The notes below the pieces were generated by a model. It was given only the letters and a program-made list of their open reading frames with translations, had not been told where the DNA came from and ran no database searches. From Oscillospiraceae bacterium (GTDB lineage: Bacteria > Bacillota > Clostridia > Oscillospirales > Ruminococcaceae), in assembly GCA_017439985.1 (NCBI GenBank), contig JAFSIC010000043.1, positions 83,448 through 147,447 on the forward strand: a DNA stretch of 64,000 nt, given 5' to 3'. The position numbers and the translations under genes were made by a program. Below are positions 25,733-34,458 of the stretch, one piece after another. How positions within the stretch are numbered: position 1 is the first letter of the stretch; the number at the start of each line of letters is the position of its first letter.

Positions 25733-26927
25733 GCTGACCTCCGTACAATTTCATCAGACTGTTGTAGTAGCTTTCAGAGCTTTCAAGAGGGATTCTTCCC
25801 TTAGCGATGAGGCGTTTTTGTAAGTCCTCATCCTTCCACAAGCGCTCGATTTTCTCCGCCAAATCATCGGCATTTCCCGCTTCAAAAAGCAAGCCGGCCT
25901 CACTATAACGGAGCAGCTCCGGGATACCTCCCATTCGGCTGCCCAAAACCACTGTCCCTAACATCTGTGACTCCAGAATCGAGTAGGGACAATTCTCATG
26001 CCAAAGCGACGGAACAAGCGTCATCCTCGCTTTACGAATCAAATTCTCCAGTTCTTTTCCGCTGAGAAAACCAACAAATTTTGCATTGTTGACTTTATTG
26101 ATTTCGACTTCAGCGGGGCCAAAACCTGCAAATACAAAAGGAATGTCGGGCAGCATTTTGGCGGCCTCTAAGACAGTGAGGGTCCCCTTTTCTTCGGAAA
26201 GATGTCCGAATTCCAGCACATAATCTTCTTTTTCAATCGGTTGATCCGTTTCTTTTTCTATGAAATTATGTAGTACGATGCACTTTCCCCGAAATCTTTT
26301 GTCGCACTCCAGTTTATTTTTCATAAATTCGCTGGGACAAATGATATAATCCAATTCATCATAAGCCTTGCTGCATTTCCAAACCACCGCATCGATCACA
26401 GCCAACAGGCTTTTCAGGTAGGAGTTTTTCACACATTTTCTTCTCAAACAGTGGACTGGAGAGCGATTCAAACAGCGTTCGCAACACTCACCTTTTGAAT
26501 CCAGGAGGCTATGATTGGGGCAAATGAGTTGATAATCATGAGCTGTACTGAGCACCCTCAAAGAGGCAGAATATTTTCGGCGATAATCCCGAACTGCCAA
26601 CAGCACGGACGGTGTCAGATGATACTGAATATTATTAAAATGCACCACATCCGGCTGAAATGTTTCCAGAACCCGATACAGTTTTCGCCGCGCTTCCCGA
26701 CAGTAAATCACACGCAGGGGTGCTGACCAATTTTTTCGGATCCCTGTGGAAAAATCAATGGCAGAGACCTCTTCTTCCGCGGAATTTCCAACAAGATTCC
26801 GTTGGTCCGCCATGCCAAAATACTCCACTTGATGTCCCTGCCGTTTCAGCAGGTCGCCCAAACGAAACAGATAGGTCTCTGTTCCGCCTTTTGGATAGAG
26901 AAACTTATTGACCAGCAGAATTTTCAT
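25719..26927 (-). CDS. Glycosyltransferase family 4
   Basis: A 402-residue GT-B enzyme with the N-terminal motif LVNKFLYPKGGTETYLFRLG, a cysteine-rich central segment (KGECCERCLNRS... HCLRRKC near 155-175) common in capsule GT4 enzymes, and the donor-binding motif ENCPYSILESQMLGTVVLG near 330. Part of the capsule operon, overlapping both neighbours by about 14-23 bases. Specificity unknown. Confidence 0.92.
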   Translation of the reverse strand: MKILLVNKFLYPKGGTETYLFRLGDLLKRQGHQVEYFGMADQRNLVGNSAEEEVSAIDFSTGIRKNWSAPLRVIYCREARRKLYRVLETFQPDVVHFNNIQYHLTPSVLLAVRDYRRKYSASLRVLSTAHDYQLICPNHSLLDSKGECCERCLNRSPVHCLRRKCVKNSYLKSLLAVIDAVVWKCSKAYDELDYIICPSEFMKNKLECDKRFRGKCIVLHNFIEKETDQPIEKEDYVLEFGHLSEEKGTLTVLEAAKMLPDIPFVFAGFGPAEVEINKVNNAKFVGFLSGKELENLIRKARMTLVPSLWHENCPYSILESQMLGTVVLGSRMGGIPELLRYSEAGLLFEAGNADDLAEKIERLWKDEDLQKRLIAKGRIPLESSESYYNSLMKLYGGQHEML

Positions 26928-28044
26928 GTTTGTGCCTCCTGTTCAATAAAATTTCATATTGGTTCAGAGTCTGTTCTGTAACCGTATCCCAACTCTCCAA
27001 CTTCGTACTTCGAGCCCTTGCTTTGCGGCGAAATTCCTCCACAAGAATCGGTTTGTCGCAGAGCTGTTGGAGGCAGTCTCTCAGTTCAAAACCTTGACCT
27101 ACTTCCACGCAGCAGCCACTTTCTCCGATCACTTCCCGACACTCCGGAATATCCGAGGTAACACAGCAGGCTCCATGACTCATTGCCTCCAGAAGCGTCA
27201 ACGGCATTCCTTCCAATGAGGACGGCAAAAGATACAGATAGCAATTACTGTACAGTTCTTCCAGCAAACTCCCCTCCACAAAGCCTGCAAAAAGGATACG
27301 TTCCTCTCCTTCTGCCAAATTGTACAAATGCCTCACATAGTCATCACTGTCGGAGCTCGCCCCTGCAATGACCAGTTTCTTATCGGTTTTCAGATGAAGA
27401 AACGCCTCTATCAAGTGATGGACTCCCTTTTCCGGAACGAAACGTCCAACAAACAGCAGATAGGAATCTCGTTCCAGACCGAAACGTTTCCGAATTTCAT
27501 TTGGCGGAAGTTCTTCACTCCGTGAGCATCCATTGGGAATACGGACCGTCTGACGCTGATATTTCTGCAGGAAATACTCTTCTGCACTTTGACTGAGAAC
27601 GATGATCTCATCCGCAAAATGCAGAGCCATTTTCTCTCCCCAATATAAAAAACGAGAAGCAAAGCTCCCCTTCCACTTTTCTCTGTCCCAATCCAGACCA
27701 TGGATCGTTACGAGCACATATTTTCCAGTCAGCTTTGGCAGAAAACTGAAAAAGGCCGGACCTTCTCCATGAATATGGACAACGTCACAATCGCTGAACA
27801 TGGCATACAGCGCAGCAAAAAAGGCAGCGCTGACCGCAGCCAATCCTTTTTCTCGAATCGTTGGAACTGTACGCAACTGTACACCGCGGTATTCGCTATA
27901 CTTTTTTGAGCTGTTCATTCTGCGGTTACAGCACAAAACACGATGACCTTTTGCCGCCATTCGGGTTGCCAGCTCCTCCACAGCAACTTCTATCCCACCC
28001 GCTCTGGAGGGCAGGTCTTTTTGTCCGAACATGATAATATTCAT
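26905..28044 (-). CDS. Glycosyltransferase family 4 (DUF1972-type N-terminus)
   Basis: A 379-residue GT-B enzyme. The N-terminus IIMFGQKDLPSRAGGIEVAVEEL is the pattern of rhamnosyltransferase-like GT4 proteins of Gram-positive capsule loci. The donor site is FVGRFVPEKGVHHLIEAF near 215 and SLEGMPLTLLEAMSHGACCV near 300. It lies three bases downstream of the initiating sugar transferase gene, so it may add the second sugar. Rhamnose as donor is only a guess. Confidence 0.92.
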   Translation of the reverse strand: MNIIMFGQKDLPSRAGGIEVAVEELATRMAAKGHRVLCCNRRMNSSKKYSEYRGVQLRTVPTIREKGLAAVSAAFFAALYAMFSDCDVVHIHGEGPAFFSFLPKLTGKYVLVTIHGLDWDREKWKGSFASRFLYWGEKMALHFADEIIVLSQSAEEYFLQKYQRQTVRIPNGCSRSEELPPNEIRKRFGLERDSYLLFVGRFVPEKGVHHLIEAFLHLKTDKKLVIAGASSDSDDYVRHLYNLAEGEERILFAGFVEGSLLEELYSNCYLYLLPSSLEGMPLTLLEAMSHGACCVTSDIPECREVIGESGCCVEVGQGFELRDCLQQLCDKPILVEEFRRKARARSTKLESWDTVTEQTLNQYEILLNRRHKHENSAGQ

Positions 28045-28047
28045 CGT

Positions 28048-28662
28048 TTACTCTCCATTCATGCTGAGCACCGCACCAACGGTAGAAAGTAGGATTTTAC
28101 AGTCCACGGAAAAGGAACGCTCCCGCAAATATTTCAAATCCCAACGCAGCCAATCTTCAAAACTCAGGGAATTTTTCTTTGGCTGTACCTGCCAATAACA
28201 GGTCATTCCGGGCTTGATGGAAAGACGTCGCTTTGCTCTTTGATCATATTTTGCAGCTTCATCCGGCATGGCCGGGCGTGGACCCACGGCGCTCATTTCT
28301 CCACGCAGAACATTCCATAGCTGCGGCAATTCATCCAAACTGCTCTTTCGCAGGAAACGTCCAAAGCGAGTGATTCGAGGATCGTTTTTGATTTTGAACA
28401 CAGGGCCATCCATTTCGTTGTATTGTTCCAGCTCTTTTCTCAATTCTTCTGCATTTGGGCACATACTGCGGAACTTGTACATCGTAAATAGCTTCCCGTT
28501 CTTTCCCACTCGCTGCTGTGCAAAAATAGGAGACGCACCGGGACTATCCAGCACGATGAGCAGCATAATAATCAGCATTGGAACAGAAAAGAGCAGCAGA
28601 TTAAACAAGGCAAATCCAATATCACATAGCCTTTTGAATCGGCTATAAAGGCTTTTCTTCAA
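28048..28662 (-). CDS. Undecaprenyl-phosphate sugar-1-phosphate transferase (initiating enzyme)
   Basis: A 204-residue bacterial sugar transferase, the short monotopic form (PglC/EpsL-like): one membrane helix (about 15-38), then FAQQRVGKNGKLFTMYKFRSM, the acidic FGRFLRKSSLDELPQLWNVLRGEMS and VGPRPAMPDE. It attaches the first sugar phosphate to undecaprenyl phosphate and so starts the capsule repeat unit. It is the first gene of the operon, with a TTG start preceded by AAAGGGTGA, and the promoter 55-84 bases upstream fits. Confidence 0.93.
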   Translation of the reverse strand: MKKSLYSRFKRLCDIGFALFNLLLFSVPMLIIMLLIVLDSPGASPIFAQQRVGKNGKLFTMYKFRSMCPNAEELRKELEQYNEMDGPVFKIKNDPRITRFGRFLRKSSLDELPQLWNVLRGEMSAVGPRPAMPDEAAKYDQRAKRRLSIKPGMTCYWQVQPKKNSLSFEDWLRWDLKYLRERSFSVDCKILLSTVGAVLSMNGE

Positions 28663-28968
28663 GGATCTTCACCCTTTCCAAACGACAAAATTCGACAAAA
28701 ATACTAAATTAATTTGATAATATCAGTTTGGCAAATAAACTGTCAACTTGCTTTTTGTACAAAAAACGCATTTGTTATAGTTTGCAGACAAAAACCCTCA
28801 TTTTTATACTTTTTCAAGTCAACATGCCATACTTTCCGTGCACTTTCATACCCATCCTCAGTTCCATATTTCAGATGCAATCTCAAATTGTCAAGATGCT
28901 TACCTTGTAAAAGCGGCTCCTCCTGTGCTATAATTTAACTCAGTAAAGAGAGGAAAGGCAGTGATCGG
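28663..28968. promoter_or_regulatory. Divergent promoter region between capsule operon and PLP-enzyme operon
   Basis: This 306-base gap has no gene. On the minus strand TTGACA (28741-28746) and TATTAT (28717-28722) with an 18-base spacer would drive the capsule operon. On the plus strand TTGTAA (28905-28910) and TGC-TATAAT (28926-28934, extended -10) would drive the aminotransferase gene at 28969. The region between them is AT-rich without an obvious repeat. Confidence 0.65.
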
Positions 28969-30144
28969 ATGCTTAATCAGAAATTGATCGATGAAGAGTA
29001 TGGCTTTTTAGGAGACGCCATTTTCTTGAATGTTTCTCAGGTGGTAATGCCTCCAAAACGTGTGCAGGACGCATACCGCCGCTTCATGGACGATTATGTT
29101 GCCAACTTCGGCATGGATGTGGTTTCCCGTGCTTGGGATATTGTCAACAATGCCCGTCCAAAACTGCAGAAACTCATCGGTGCGAAAGAAGCCCATGAAA
29201 TTGCTTTTGTGAAAAATACCGCCGAGGGTATTTCCATTCTCGCCAACGGTCTGACCTACCATGAGGGCGATAATATCGTCATCGCCGATCAGGAACATCA
29301 GTCTGTGCTGTTCCCATGGATCGCGGTTCATGAACACTATGGTGTGGAACTGAAAATCGTAAAATCCGTCAATCGTGAAATTCCAACAGAGGACATGATC
29401 GCTGCCATCGATGAACACACCCGTGTGCTGATCGTATCTGCTGTGCAGTTCTCCACCGGCTTCTGCTCCGATTTGAAACGACTGGGCGAAGCTTGTCGAG
29501 AAAAAGGCGTTATCTTCGCCGTGGACGGCATTCAGGCTCTGGGCAGACTGCAGCTGAACGTACAGGACTGCCACATTGACTGGTTAGCTGCCGGCTCCAA
29601 CAAAGGTCTGCTGGGCACATTGGGCGCTGGTTTCGTGTACTGCTCCGACCGTATCGTAAAGGACATTATTCCTTGCTATGCCGGCTATCAGAGCACTGTC
29701 AGCCATGTTGCTCCACCATCTGTCACCACGGAATTCGACCATCTGGAATGGTATCCTCACGCCCGCCGCTTTGAATCCGGCAACCTGAGCTACAACTGCA
29801 TTGAAGCCATCTCCAACGGTGTGGATTTGATTCTGGAACTGGGTATCGAAAACATCGACGCTCACATCCGCAAATTGGAGAAACATCTGCGCGAGCAAAT
29901 CTCAGATTTGAGCCTGCCTGTTGTACAGGCCGAGGACGAGAAGCACTGGGGCGGTGTGATTTGTGTGTACTACCCTGCTGAACACGAGGATGATGTCGTT
30001 CGTATTCTGCAGAGTCACAACATCTACTGCACTATGCGCGGCGGCTACATCCGCTTCGGTCTGGAATTCTATAATACTCTGGAGCAGATGGACATCGTTT
30101 CCGCCACACTCCATGAAATTGACGCCATAAACAAGGAGAAATAG
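28969..30144 (+). CDS. PLP-dependent class V aminotransferase-fold enzyme (cysteine desulfurase/epimerase-like)
   Basis: A 391-residue fold-type I PLP enzyme of the class V group. The cofactor lysine lies in LAAGSNKGLLGTLGAG near residue 211, with the pyridine-pairing aspartate in VIFAVDGIQALG near 188 and the phosphate-binding KNTAEGISILANG near 83-95. Related proteins include cysteine desulfurases, isopenicillin-N epimerase and kynureninase; the absence of a desulfurase active-site cysteine loop argues against SufS/NifS. It forms an operon with an aspartate-dehydrogenase-like gene two bases downstream, so it may release or epimerise an amino acid handled by that enzyme (inference). Confidence 0.85.
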   Translation: MLNQKLIDEEYGFLGDAIFLNVSQVVMPPKRVQDAYRRFMDDYVANFGMDVVSRAWDIVNNARPKLQKLIGAKEAHEIAFVKNTAEGISILANGLTYHEGDNIVIADQEHQSVLFPWIAVHEHYGVELKIVKSVNREIPTEDMIAAIDEHTRVLIVSAVQFSTGFCSDLKRLGEACREKGVIFAVDGIQALGRLQLNVQDCHIDWLAAGSNKGLLGTLGAGFVYCSDRIVKDIIPCYAGYQSTVSHVAPPSVTTEFDHLEWYPHARRFESGNLSYNCIEAISNGVDLILELGIENIDAHIRKLEKHLREQISDLSLPVVQAEDEKHWGGVICVYYPAEHEDDVVRILQSHNIYCTMRGGYIRFGLEFYNTLEQMDIVSATLHEIDAINKEK

Positions 30145-30146
30145 AA

Positions 30147-30950
30147 ATGAAAAAGAAACTTGCTATCATTGGTTGTGGTGCGCTGGGCCGTATCCTTGCT
30201 ACCAATGTCCATAAACTGCTGAATGAACAGTATGAGATCTGCGGTCTTTACGACCTCTGGCAGGAGGGCGCGGAAAAACTGGCTGCCGATGTGGGCAGCA
30301 AAGCCTGCGCTACCATTGAGGAGCTGTACGCTCTGAAACCGGACTACACGGTGGAAATCGCAGGTATTCCCGCTGCAAAAGCTTACGGAGAAACCATTCT
30401 TCGTGAGGTCAGTGACCTGATCGTTGTTTCTGTTGGCTCTCTGGCTGACGAAAGCTTCAAACAGAGTCTGATCTCTGCCGCAGAAGAAAGCGGTCACAAG
30501 CTGTATGTGGTCAACGGCGCCATCGGCGGCTTTGATCTGATGCAGATTTTCGCGCTGATGGGCGAATCCAAAGTCAGCATCGAAAGCACCAAAGCTCCCC
30601 GCAGTCTCAATGGCGCACCATATCTCAATGGTCGCGAGCTGTCCGAAAGCGAGGAAGAACTGGTCTTCTGCGGCGGCGTACAGGATGCCATCGCAGGCTT
30701 CCCGAAAAATGTCAACGTTGCGGTGGCAACCGCTCTCGCTTCTGACAATCCAAATACTGAAGTACGCATCCGTTCCGTTCCGGGCAGAGCAGAGAACTCC
30801 CATGCCATCACCATCGAAGGCGCACACATGAAAGCAGAAATCAAAGTAACCTCCACTCCTGACCCTGTCAATCCGAAATCCAGTGTCAGTGCAGCATGGA
30901 GCGTTGTTGCTCTGCTGAAAAACCTGGCCTCCCCTGTGTTCTTCTACTAA
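30147..30950 (+). CDS. Aspartate dehydrogenase-like NAD(P)-dependent oxidoreductase
   Basis: A 267-residue Rossmann-fold enzyme. The N-terminal LAIIGCGALGRILA binds NAD(P), and VVNGAIGGFDLMQI near residue 125 matches the (S)GAIGGxD signature of L-aspartate dehydrogenase (NadX). The C-terminal segment SHAITIEGAHMKAEIKVTSTPDPVNPKSS is also typical. NadX makes iminoaspartate for NAD synthesis, but no nadA/nadC is adjacent and it is cotranscribed with a class V PLP enzyme, so another amino acid substrate is possible. Confidence 0.85.
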   Translation: MKKKLAIIGCGALGRILATNVHKLLNEQYEICGLYDLWQEGAEKLAADVGSKACATIEELYALKPDYTVEIAGIPAAKAYGETILREVSDLIVVSVGSLADESFKQSLISAAEESGHKLYVVNGAIGGFDLMQIFALMGESKVSIESTKAPRSLNGAPYLNGRELSESEEELVFCGGVQDAIAGFPKNVNVAVATALASDNPNTEVRIRSVPGRAENSHAITIEGAHMKAEIKVTSTPDPVNPKSSVSAAWSVVALLKNLASPVFFY

Positions 30951-30954
30951 ACAG

Positions 30955-30992
30955 AAAAACCGTCCCCGCATCTGCGGAGGACGGTTTCTTTT
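30955..30992 (+). terminator. Intrinsic terminator of the PLP-AspDH operon
   Basis: AAACCGTCC (30957-30965) pairs with GGACGGTTT (30979-30987), with an inner CCGC/GCGG extension and TTTCTTTT after it. Confidence 0.85.
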
Positions 30993-31024
30993 ATCGATCG
31001 CTTGTCCCGAAAGGAGAATTTATT

Positions 31025-31558
31025 ATGAATGAAAAAAGAGATTTGCGCGGCATGACAGAAGCCGAATCCATCGCCTACTACAAAAGCCTCAGTTTTCCAA
31101 AGCCGGCATTGACTGCCGATATTGTCGTTCTTGCAAAGCAAGAGGATCATTATGAAGTTCTGCTGATCCAGCGAAAAAATCACCCTTTCATCGGGCAGTT
31201 TGCTCTTCCGGGCGGCTTTGCCGATGAAAATGAGCCGGTAGAACAGACTGCTGCCCGCGAACTGGAGGAAGAGACCTCTGTTCATGGTCTGCCTATGAAA
31301 TTGGTCGGCATTTTCAGTAAGCCGGGCCGAGATCCACGCGGCTGGATCGTTTCTGCCGCTTATGTTTCTGTTGTCAACGCGAAAGAACTGCAGGTTTGTG
31401 CCGGTGACGATGCCGCAACTGCTGACTGGTATCCGCTGGAATGGAGGGAAGACCATTTGCTCCTCCGATTGAATGGGCAGTGGCAGGACAGCTCTGTCCT
31501 CGCTTTTGACCATGCAGACATTCTGAAACAAGCCTTCTCTATGGCCGATTCTTTATAG
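31025..31558 (+). CDS. NUDIX hydrolase
   Basis: A 177-residue NUDIX enzyme. The Nudix box is visible at about 70-93 as GGFADENEPVEQTAARELEEET (GX5EX7REUXEEXGU pattern, with the terminal Gly replaced). The FALPGGF lead and FSKPGRDPRGWIVSAAYV resemble ADP-ribose/NrtR-like NUDIX proteins. The ATG at 31025 has AAAGGAG upstream. It is convergent with the SDR gene and overlaps its end by six bases. Substrate not assignable; ADP-ribose-type is likely. Confidence 0.9.
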   Translation: MNEKRDLRGMTEAESIAYYKSLSFPKPALTADIVVLAKQEDHYEVLLIQRKNHPFIGQFALPGGFADENEPVEQTAARELEEETSVHGLPMKLVGIFSKPGRDPRGWIVSAAYVSVVNAKELQVCAGDDAATADWYPLEWREDHLLLRLNGQWQDSSVLAFDHADILKQAFSMADSL

Positions 31559-32260
31559 ATTCAAATTCCAGCCGAAATCATTGTGGTAAATCATCTGTCG
31601 GGTCATGCCGCCATCAATACAGATATTTTCACCTGTGATAAAGCCTGCCTTTTCTGAGCAAAGGAAGAGGACCATGTGAGCAATATCCAATGGATTTCCC
31701 ACTCGTCCTACCGGCTGCTGAACGGCATCAGCACCCTCGTAAACTGTATAATCCGTGTCGATCCAGCCGGGAGAAATCGAGTTAACACGCACTTTTCCCG
31801 CGAGGCTGACTGCCAATGCGTGAGTCAGTGCAGAAATACCGCCTTTGGCACTGGTGTAGCTCTCCGTCTGCGGCTGACTCATACGGTCGCGAGACGACGA
31901 GATGTTCACGATGCTGGCACCCTCTGCAAAGTGCTGTTGAAAGAGCTTCGTCAGATAGAAAGGCGCAGTCACGCCAACTTTCAGTGCATACTCAAAGTCC
32001 TCGTAGCTGGCTGTATCAATGCCCTTGCTCAAAGGCAAAGCGTTATTGATAAGGTAATCCACATGACCGCAGTCCTCAATGACCTGCTCCGCAAAACGCT
32101 CCAAGGTCGCTTTATCTGCCAGATCTCCTTGGAAATAATCATTCTCCAACAAATCAATGGTGCAGACCTTCGCGCCCTCTTTGGCAAATTCCTCGCAGAT
32201 ACACTTGCCGATTCCATGAGCACCGCCCGTCACAACCACAACTTTATTTTCAAAGTCCAT
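31553..32260 (-). CDS. Short-chain dehydrogenase/reductase (SDR)
   Basis: A 235-residue classical SDR. Visible are the nucleotide-binding TGGAHGIGK (11-19), NNA near 72, the catalytic serine in NISSSRDRMS and Tyr-x3-Lys in SYTSAKGG near 140, and the SPGWIDTDYT loop. It is the last gene of the threonine-synthesis operon, ten bases downstream of thrH. Its substrate is unknown; a role in the threonine branch is suggested only by position. Confidence 0.9.
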   Translation of the reverse strand: MDFENKVVVVTGGAHGIGKCICEEFAKEGAKVCTIDLLENDYFQGDLADKATLERFAEQVIEDCGHVDYLINNALPLSKGIDTASYEDFEYALKVGVTAPFYLTKLFQQHFAEGASIVNISSSRDRMSQPQTESYTSAKGGISALTHALAVSLAGKVRVNSISPGWIDTDYTVYEGADAVQQPVGRVGNPLDIAHMVLFLCSEKAGFITGENICIDGGMTRQMIYHNDFGWNLNL

Positions 32261-32270
32261 ATTCTTCTCC

Positions 32271-32879
32271 TTACAGCGCTGCTTTGATTGCAGTCAGCAG
32301 TTCATCGTAGGTTTCGTATGCCTGCAGGTCCGGATTATCGGCTTTGATGTAATCAGGGCTGCGGAAGAGGAAGCCCGCTTTGCTGGCGCGAATCATGCCC
32401 AAGTCATTGTAGCTGTCTCCGGCGGCAATGGTCTCAAAGCCTACAGATTGCAGCGCTTTTACGGTGCTGTACTTGCTCTTTTCCACACGCATTTTGTAGT
32501 CCACGATCTCACCGTTTTCCGCAACCTCCAGAGTGTTGCAGAACAGGGTCGGCCAACCCAGTTTTTCCATCAGCGGCATACCAAACTGAGTAAAGGTATC
32601 GCTGAGAATGATGACCTGCGTCATTTTTCTCAGTTCATCAAGAAATTCTTTTGCACCCGGATATGGGTCGATTTTTGCGATGGTAGCCTGGATCTCTTTG
32701 AGTCCCAGGCCGTGCTCCTTCAAAATTGCCAGGCGTTCTTTCATCAGCTTATCATAATTCGGTTCGTGGGCGGTGGTTCGTCTCAGCTCCGGAATTCCGG
32801 TCACTTCCGAGAATGCTACCCAAATCTCAGGCACCAGAACGCCCTCCATGTCCAAACATACGATATTCAGATTACTCAT
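32271..32879 (-). CDS. thrH: ThrH-type HAD phosphotransferase (phosphoserine:homoserine phosphotransferase)
   Basis: A 202-residue HAD enzyme that closely follows the ThrH pattern of Pseudomonas: CLDMEGVLVPEIWVAFSEVTGI at the start (nucleophile Asp10, Glu12), VIILSDTFTQF near 90, GWPTLFCNTLEV and AAGDSYNDLGM near 150. ThrH moves phosphate from phosphoserine to homoserine, giving homoserine phosphate for threonine synthase and also acts as a phosphoserine phosphatase. It lies 12 bases downstream of thrC, which supports this role and would replace a GHMP homoserine kinase. Confidence 0.9.
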   Translation of the reverse strand: MSNLNIVCLDMEGVLVPEIWVAFSEVTGIPELRRTTAHEPNYDKLMKERLAILKEHGLGLKEIQATIAKIDPYPGAKEFLDELRKMTQVIILSDTFTQFGMPLMEKLGWPTLFCNTLEVAENGEIVDYKMRVEKSKYSTVKALQSVGFETIAAGDSYNDLGMIRASKAGFLFRSPDYIKADNPDLQAYETYDELLTAIKAAL

Positions 32880-32891
32880 ATTGTCTCCCCC

Positions 32892-34340
32892 TTATTGAAC
32901 TGCAATGTCAGTGATTTTCTCTGCCGGAATGACTTCCTTGAAGCGTTCCGGCATATTTTTCAGCATGGTCAAGCTATCCGGTGCGGAAATACCTGACAGT
33001 TTTTCCAGCTGCTCGATGGCTTCAAAGTCACTGAGCGGAGCTTCTTGTCCCAGTGCAGTCAGTACCACTCTCGGGAATTTATATGGATTCGCCGTGGAAA
33101 GAACCACCATCGGACGCTCTGTGATAAAATGCTCTGCCACTCCCAAGGCGACAGCAGTGTGAGTATCTGCAAGATATCCGTACTGCTCATTGTAGCGACC
33201 GATGATCTCCGCGCAGGCTTCCTCGCTGCACCAACCTGCGGCGAAATCTTCCCGCAGTGTCTCAAGGGTCTGCTCATCTACGCTGTAAACACCCTTTTCT
33301 GACAACTCTTTCATCCAGCCTGCTACCTGCTTCTCATCGCCGCAGGCATTATACAGCAAACGCTCCAGATTACTGGAAATCAGGATATCCATAGATGGAG
33401 AACCTGTCTTGTGGAATGGACGATTGGCATCATAGGTTCCTGTTGCAAAGAAATCTGCCAGCACATTATTCTGATTGGCTGCACAAATCAACTTGCCGAT
33501 TGGCAGACCCATTTTTTTCGCATAATATCCGGCGGTAATGTCACCGAAATTACCCGTTGGAACACAGTAATCAATGACGGTTCCGAAAGGCAGATTTTCC
33601 TGTTCCAGAACACGGAAATAGGAGTAGAAATAATACACGATCTGCGGTACAAGCCGTCCCCAGTTGATGGAATTTGCACTGGAAAGACGGATGTTTCTTT
33701 TCTCCAGCTGCACCTCCACGGCAGGATCCCGGAAGGCTTTTTTTACGCCGGTCTGTGCATCATCGAAGTTGCCTTCTACTGCATAAACTCCCACATTTCC
33801 ACCCTGCTGACTTGCCATCTGCAGACGCTGGATCTCACTGGTGCCGTCGTTGGGATAGAACACAAAGATGTCGATTCCATTCAAATCCTTGTAGCCTTCC
33901 AACGCTGCCTTTCCGGTGTCACCGGAGGTCGCAACCAGAATACGGGTCTTTTCTGTTCTGCCCAGCATTCTCTTTGCCTCCACCAACAGACGCGGCATCA
34001 GCTGTAACGCATAATCTTTGAAGGCACAGGTCGGGCCATGCCACAGCTCCAGTGCATACAGTCCGTCCTTTACTTTAACGGTATGACCTGCCTTTCCGTG
34101 GAAAGCGGGTCCGTAGGCCTCTTCTGTCGCCTGTTTCAGAAATTCTCTATCGTAATCCGGCAGGAGATATGGCAGCAGCTCCGCCGCAAGCTGCGGATAA
34201 CTCAGCTTCTCCAGACCTTCCATCTTGACCTGCGGAATCTCTTCCGGAATAAAGAGACCTCCATCCGCCGCCAAACCTTTGACGATAGCCTCCGCTGAGC
34301 TGACTTTCTCCCCTGTATTTCTTGTACTGAAGTAATTCAT
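32892..34340 (-). CDS. thrC: Threonine synthase
   Basis: A 482-residue PLP enzyme converting O-phosphohomoserine to threonine. The N-terminal MNYFSTRNTGEKVSSAEAIVKGLAADGGLFIPE is diagnostic of the long threonine synthases. The PLP lysine is Lys108 (CAFKDYALQLM) and the phosphate loop is in VATSGDTGKAA near 140. The ATG at 34340 has GGGAGAGGAG upstream; an in-frame extension to 34418 is unlikely. It heads the operon thrC-thrH-SDR. Confidence 0.95.
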   Translation of the reverse strand: MNYFSTRNTGEKVSSAEAIVKGLAADGGLFIPEEIPQVKMEGLEKLSYPQLAAELLPYLLPDYDREFLKQATEEAYGPAFHGKAGHTVKVKDGLYALELWHGPTCAFKDYALQLMPRLLVEAKRMLGRTEKTRILVATSGDTGKAALEGYKDLNGIDIFVFYPNDGTSEIQRLQMASQQGGNVGVYAVEGNFDDAQTGVKKAFRDPAVEVQLEKRNIRLSSANSINWGRLVPQIVYYFYSYFRVLEQENLPFGTVIDYCVPTGNFGDITAGYYAKKMGLPIGKLICAANQNNVLADFFATGTYDANRPFHKTGSPSMDILISSNLERLLYNACGDEKQVAGWMKELSEKGVYSVDEQTLETLREDFAAGWCSEEACAEIIGRYNEQYGYLADTHTAVALGVAEHFITERPMVVLSTANPYKFPRVVLTALGQEAPLSDFEAIEQLEKLSGISAPDSLTMLKNMPERFKEVIPAEKITDIAVQ

Positions 34341-34426
34341 TACACTGCTCCTCTCCCAATGTACTGCTTTAATCATATAGCAAAATAACTGTTTTGGCAA
34401 ATCAAAAATTTTAGTCAAAACTCACA

Positions 34427-34457
34427 AAAAAGCTCCCGCTTATAACGGGAGCTTTTT
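34427..34457 (-). terminator. Intrinsic terminator after the aminopeptidase-SGNH operon
   Basis: AAAAAGCTCCCG (34427-34438) pairs with CGGGAGCTTTTT (34446-34457), loop CTTATAA; U-tract on the minus strand. It lies just downstream of the SGNH gene stop at 34459 and overlaps its last bases' context. Confidence 0.82.
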
Positions 34458-34458
34458 C

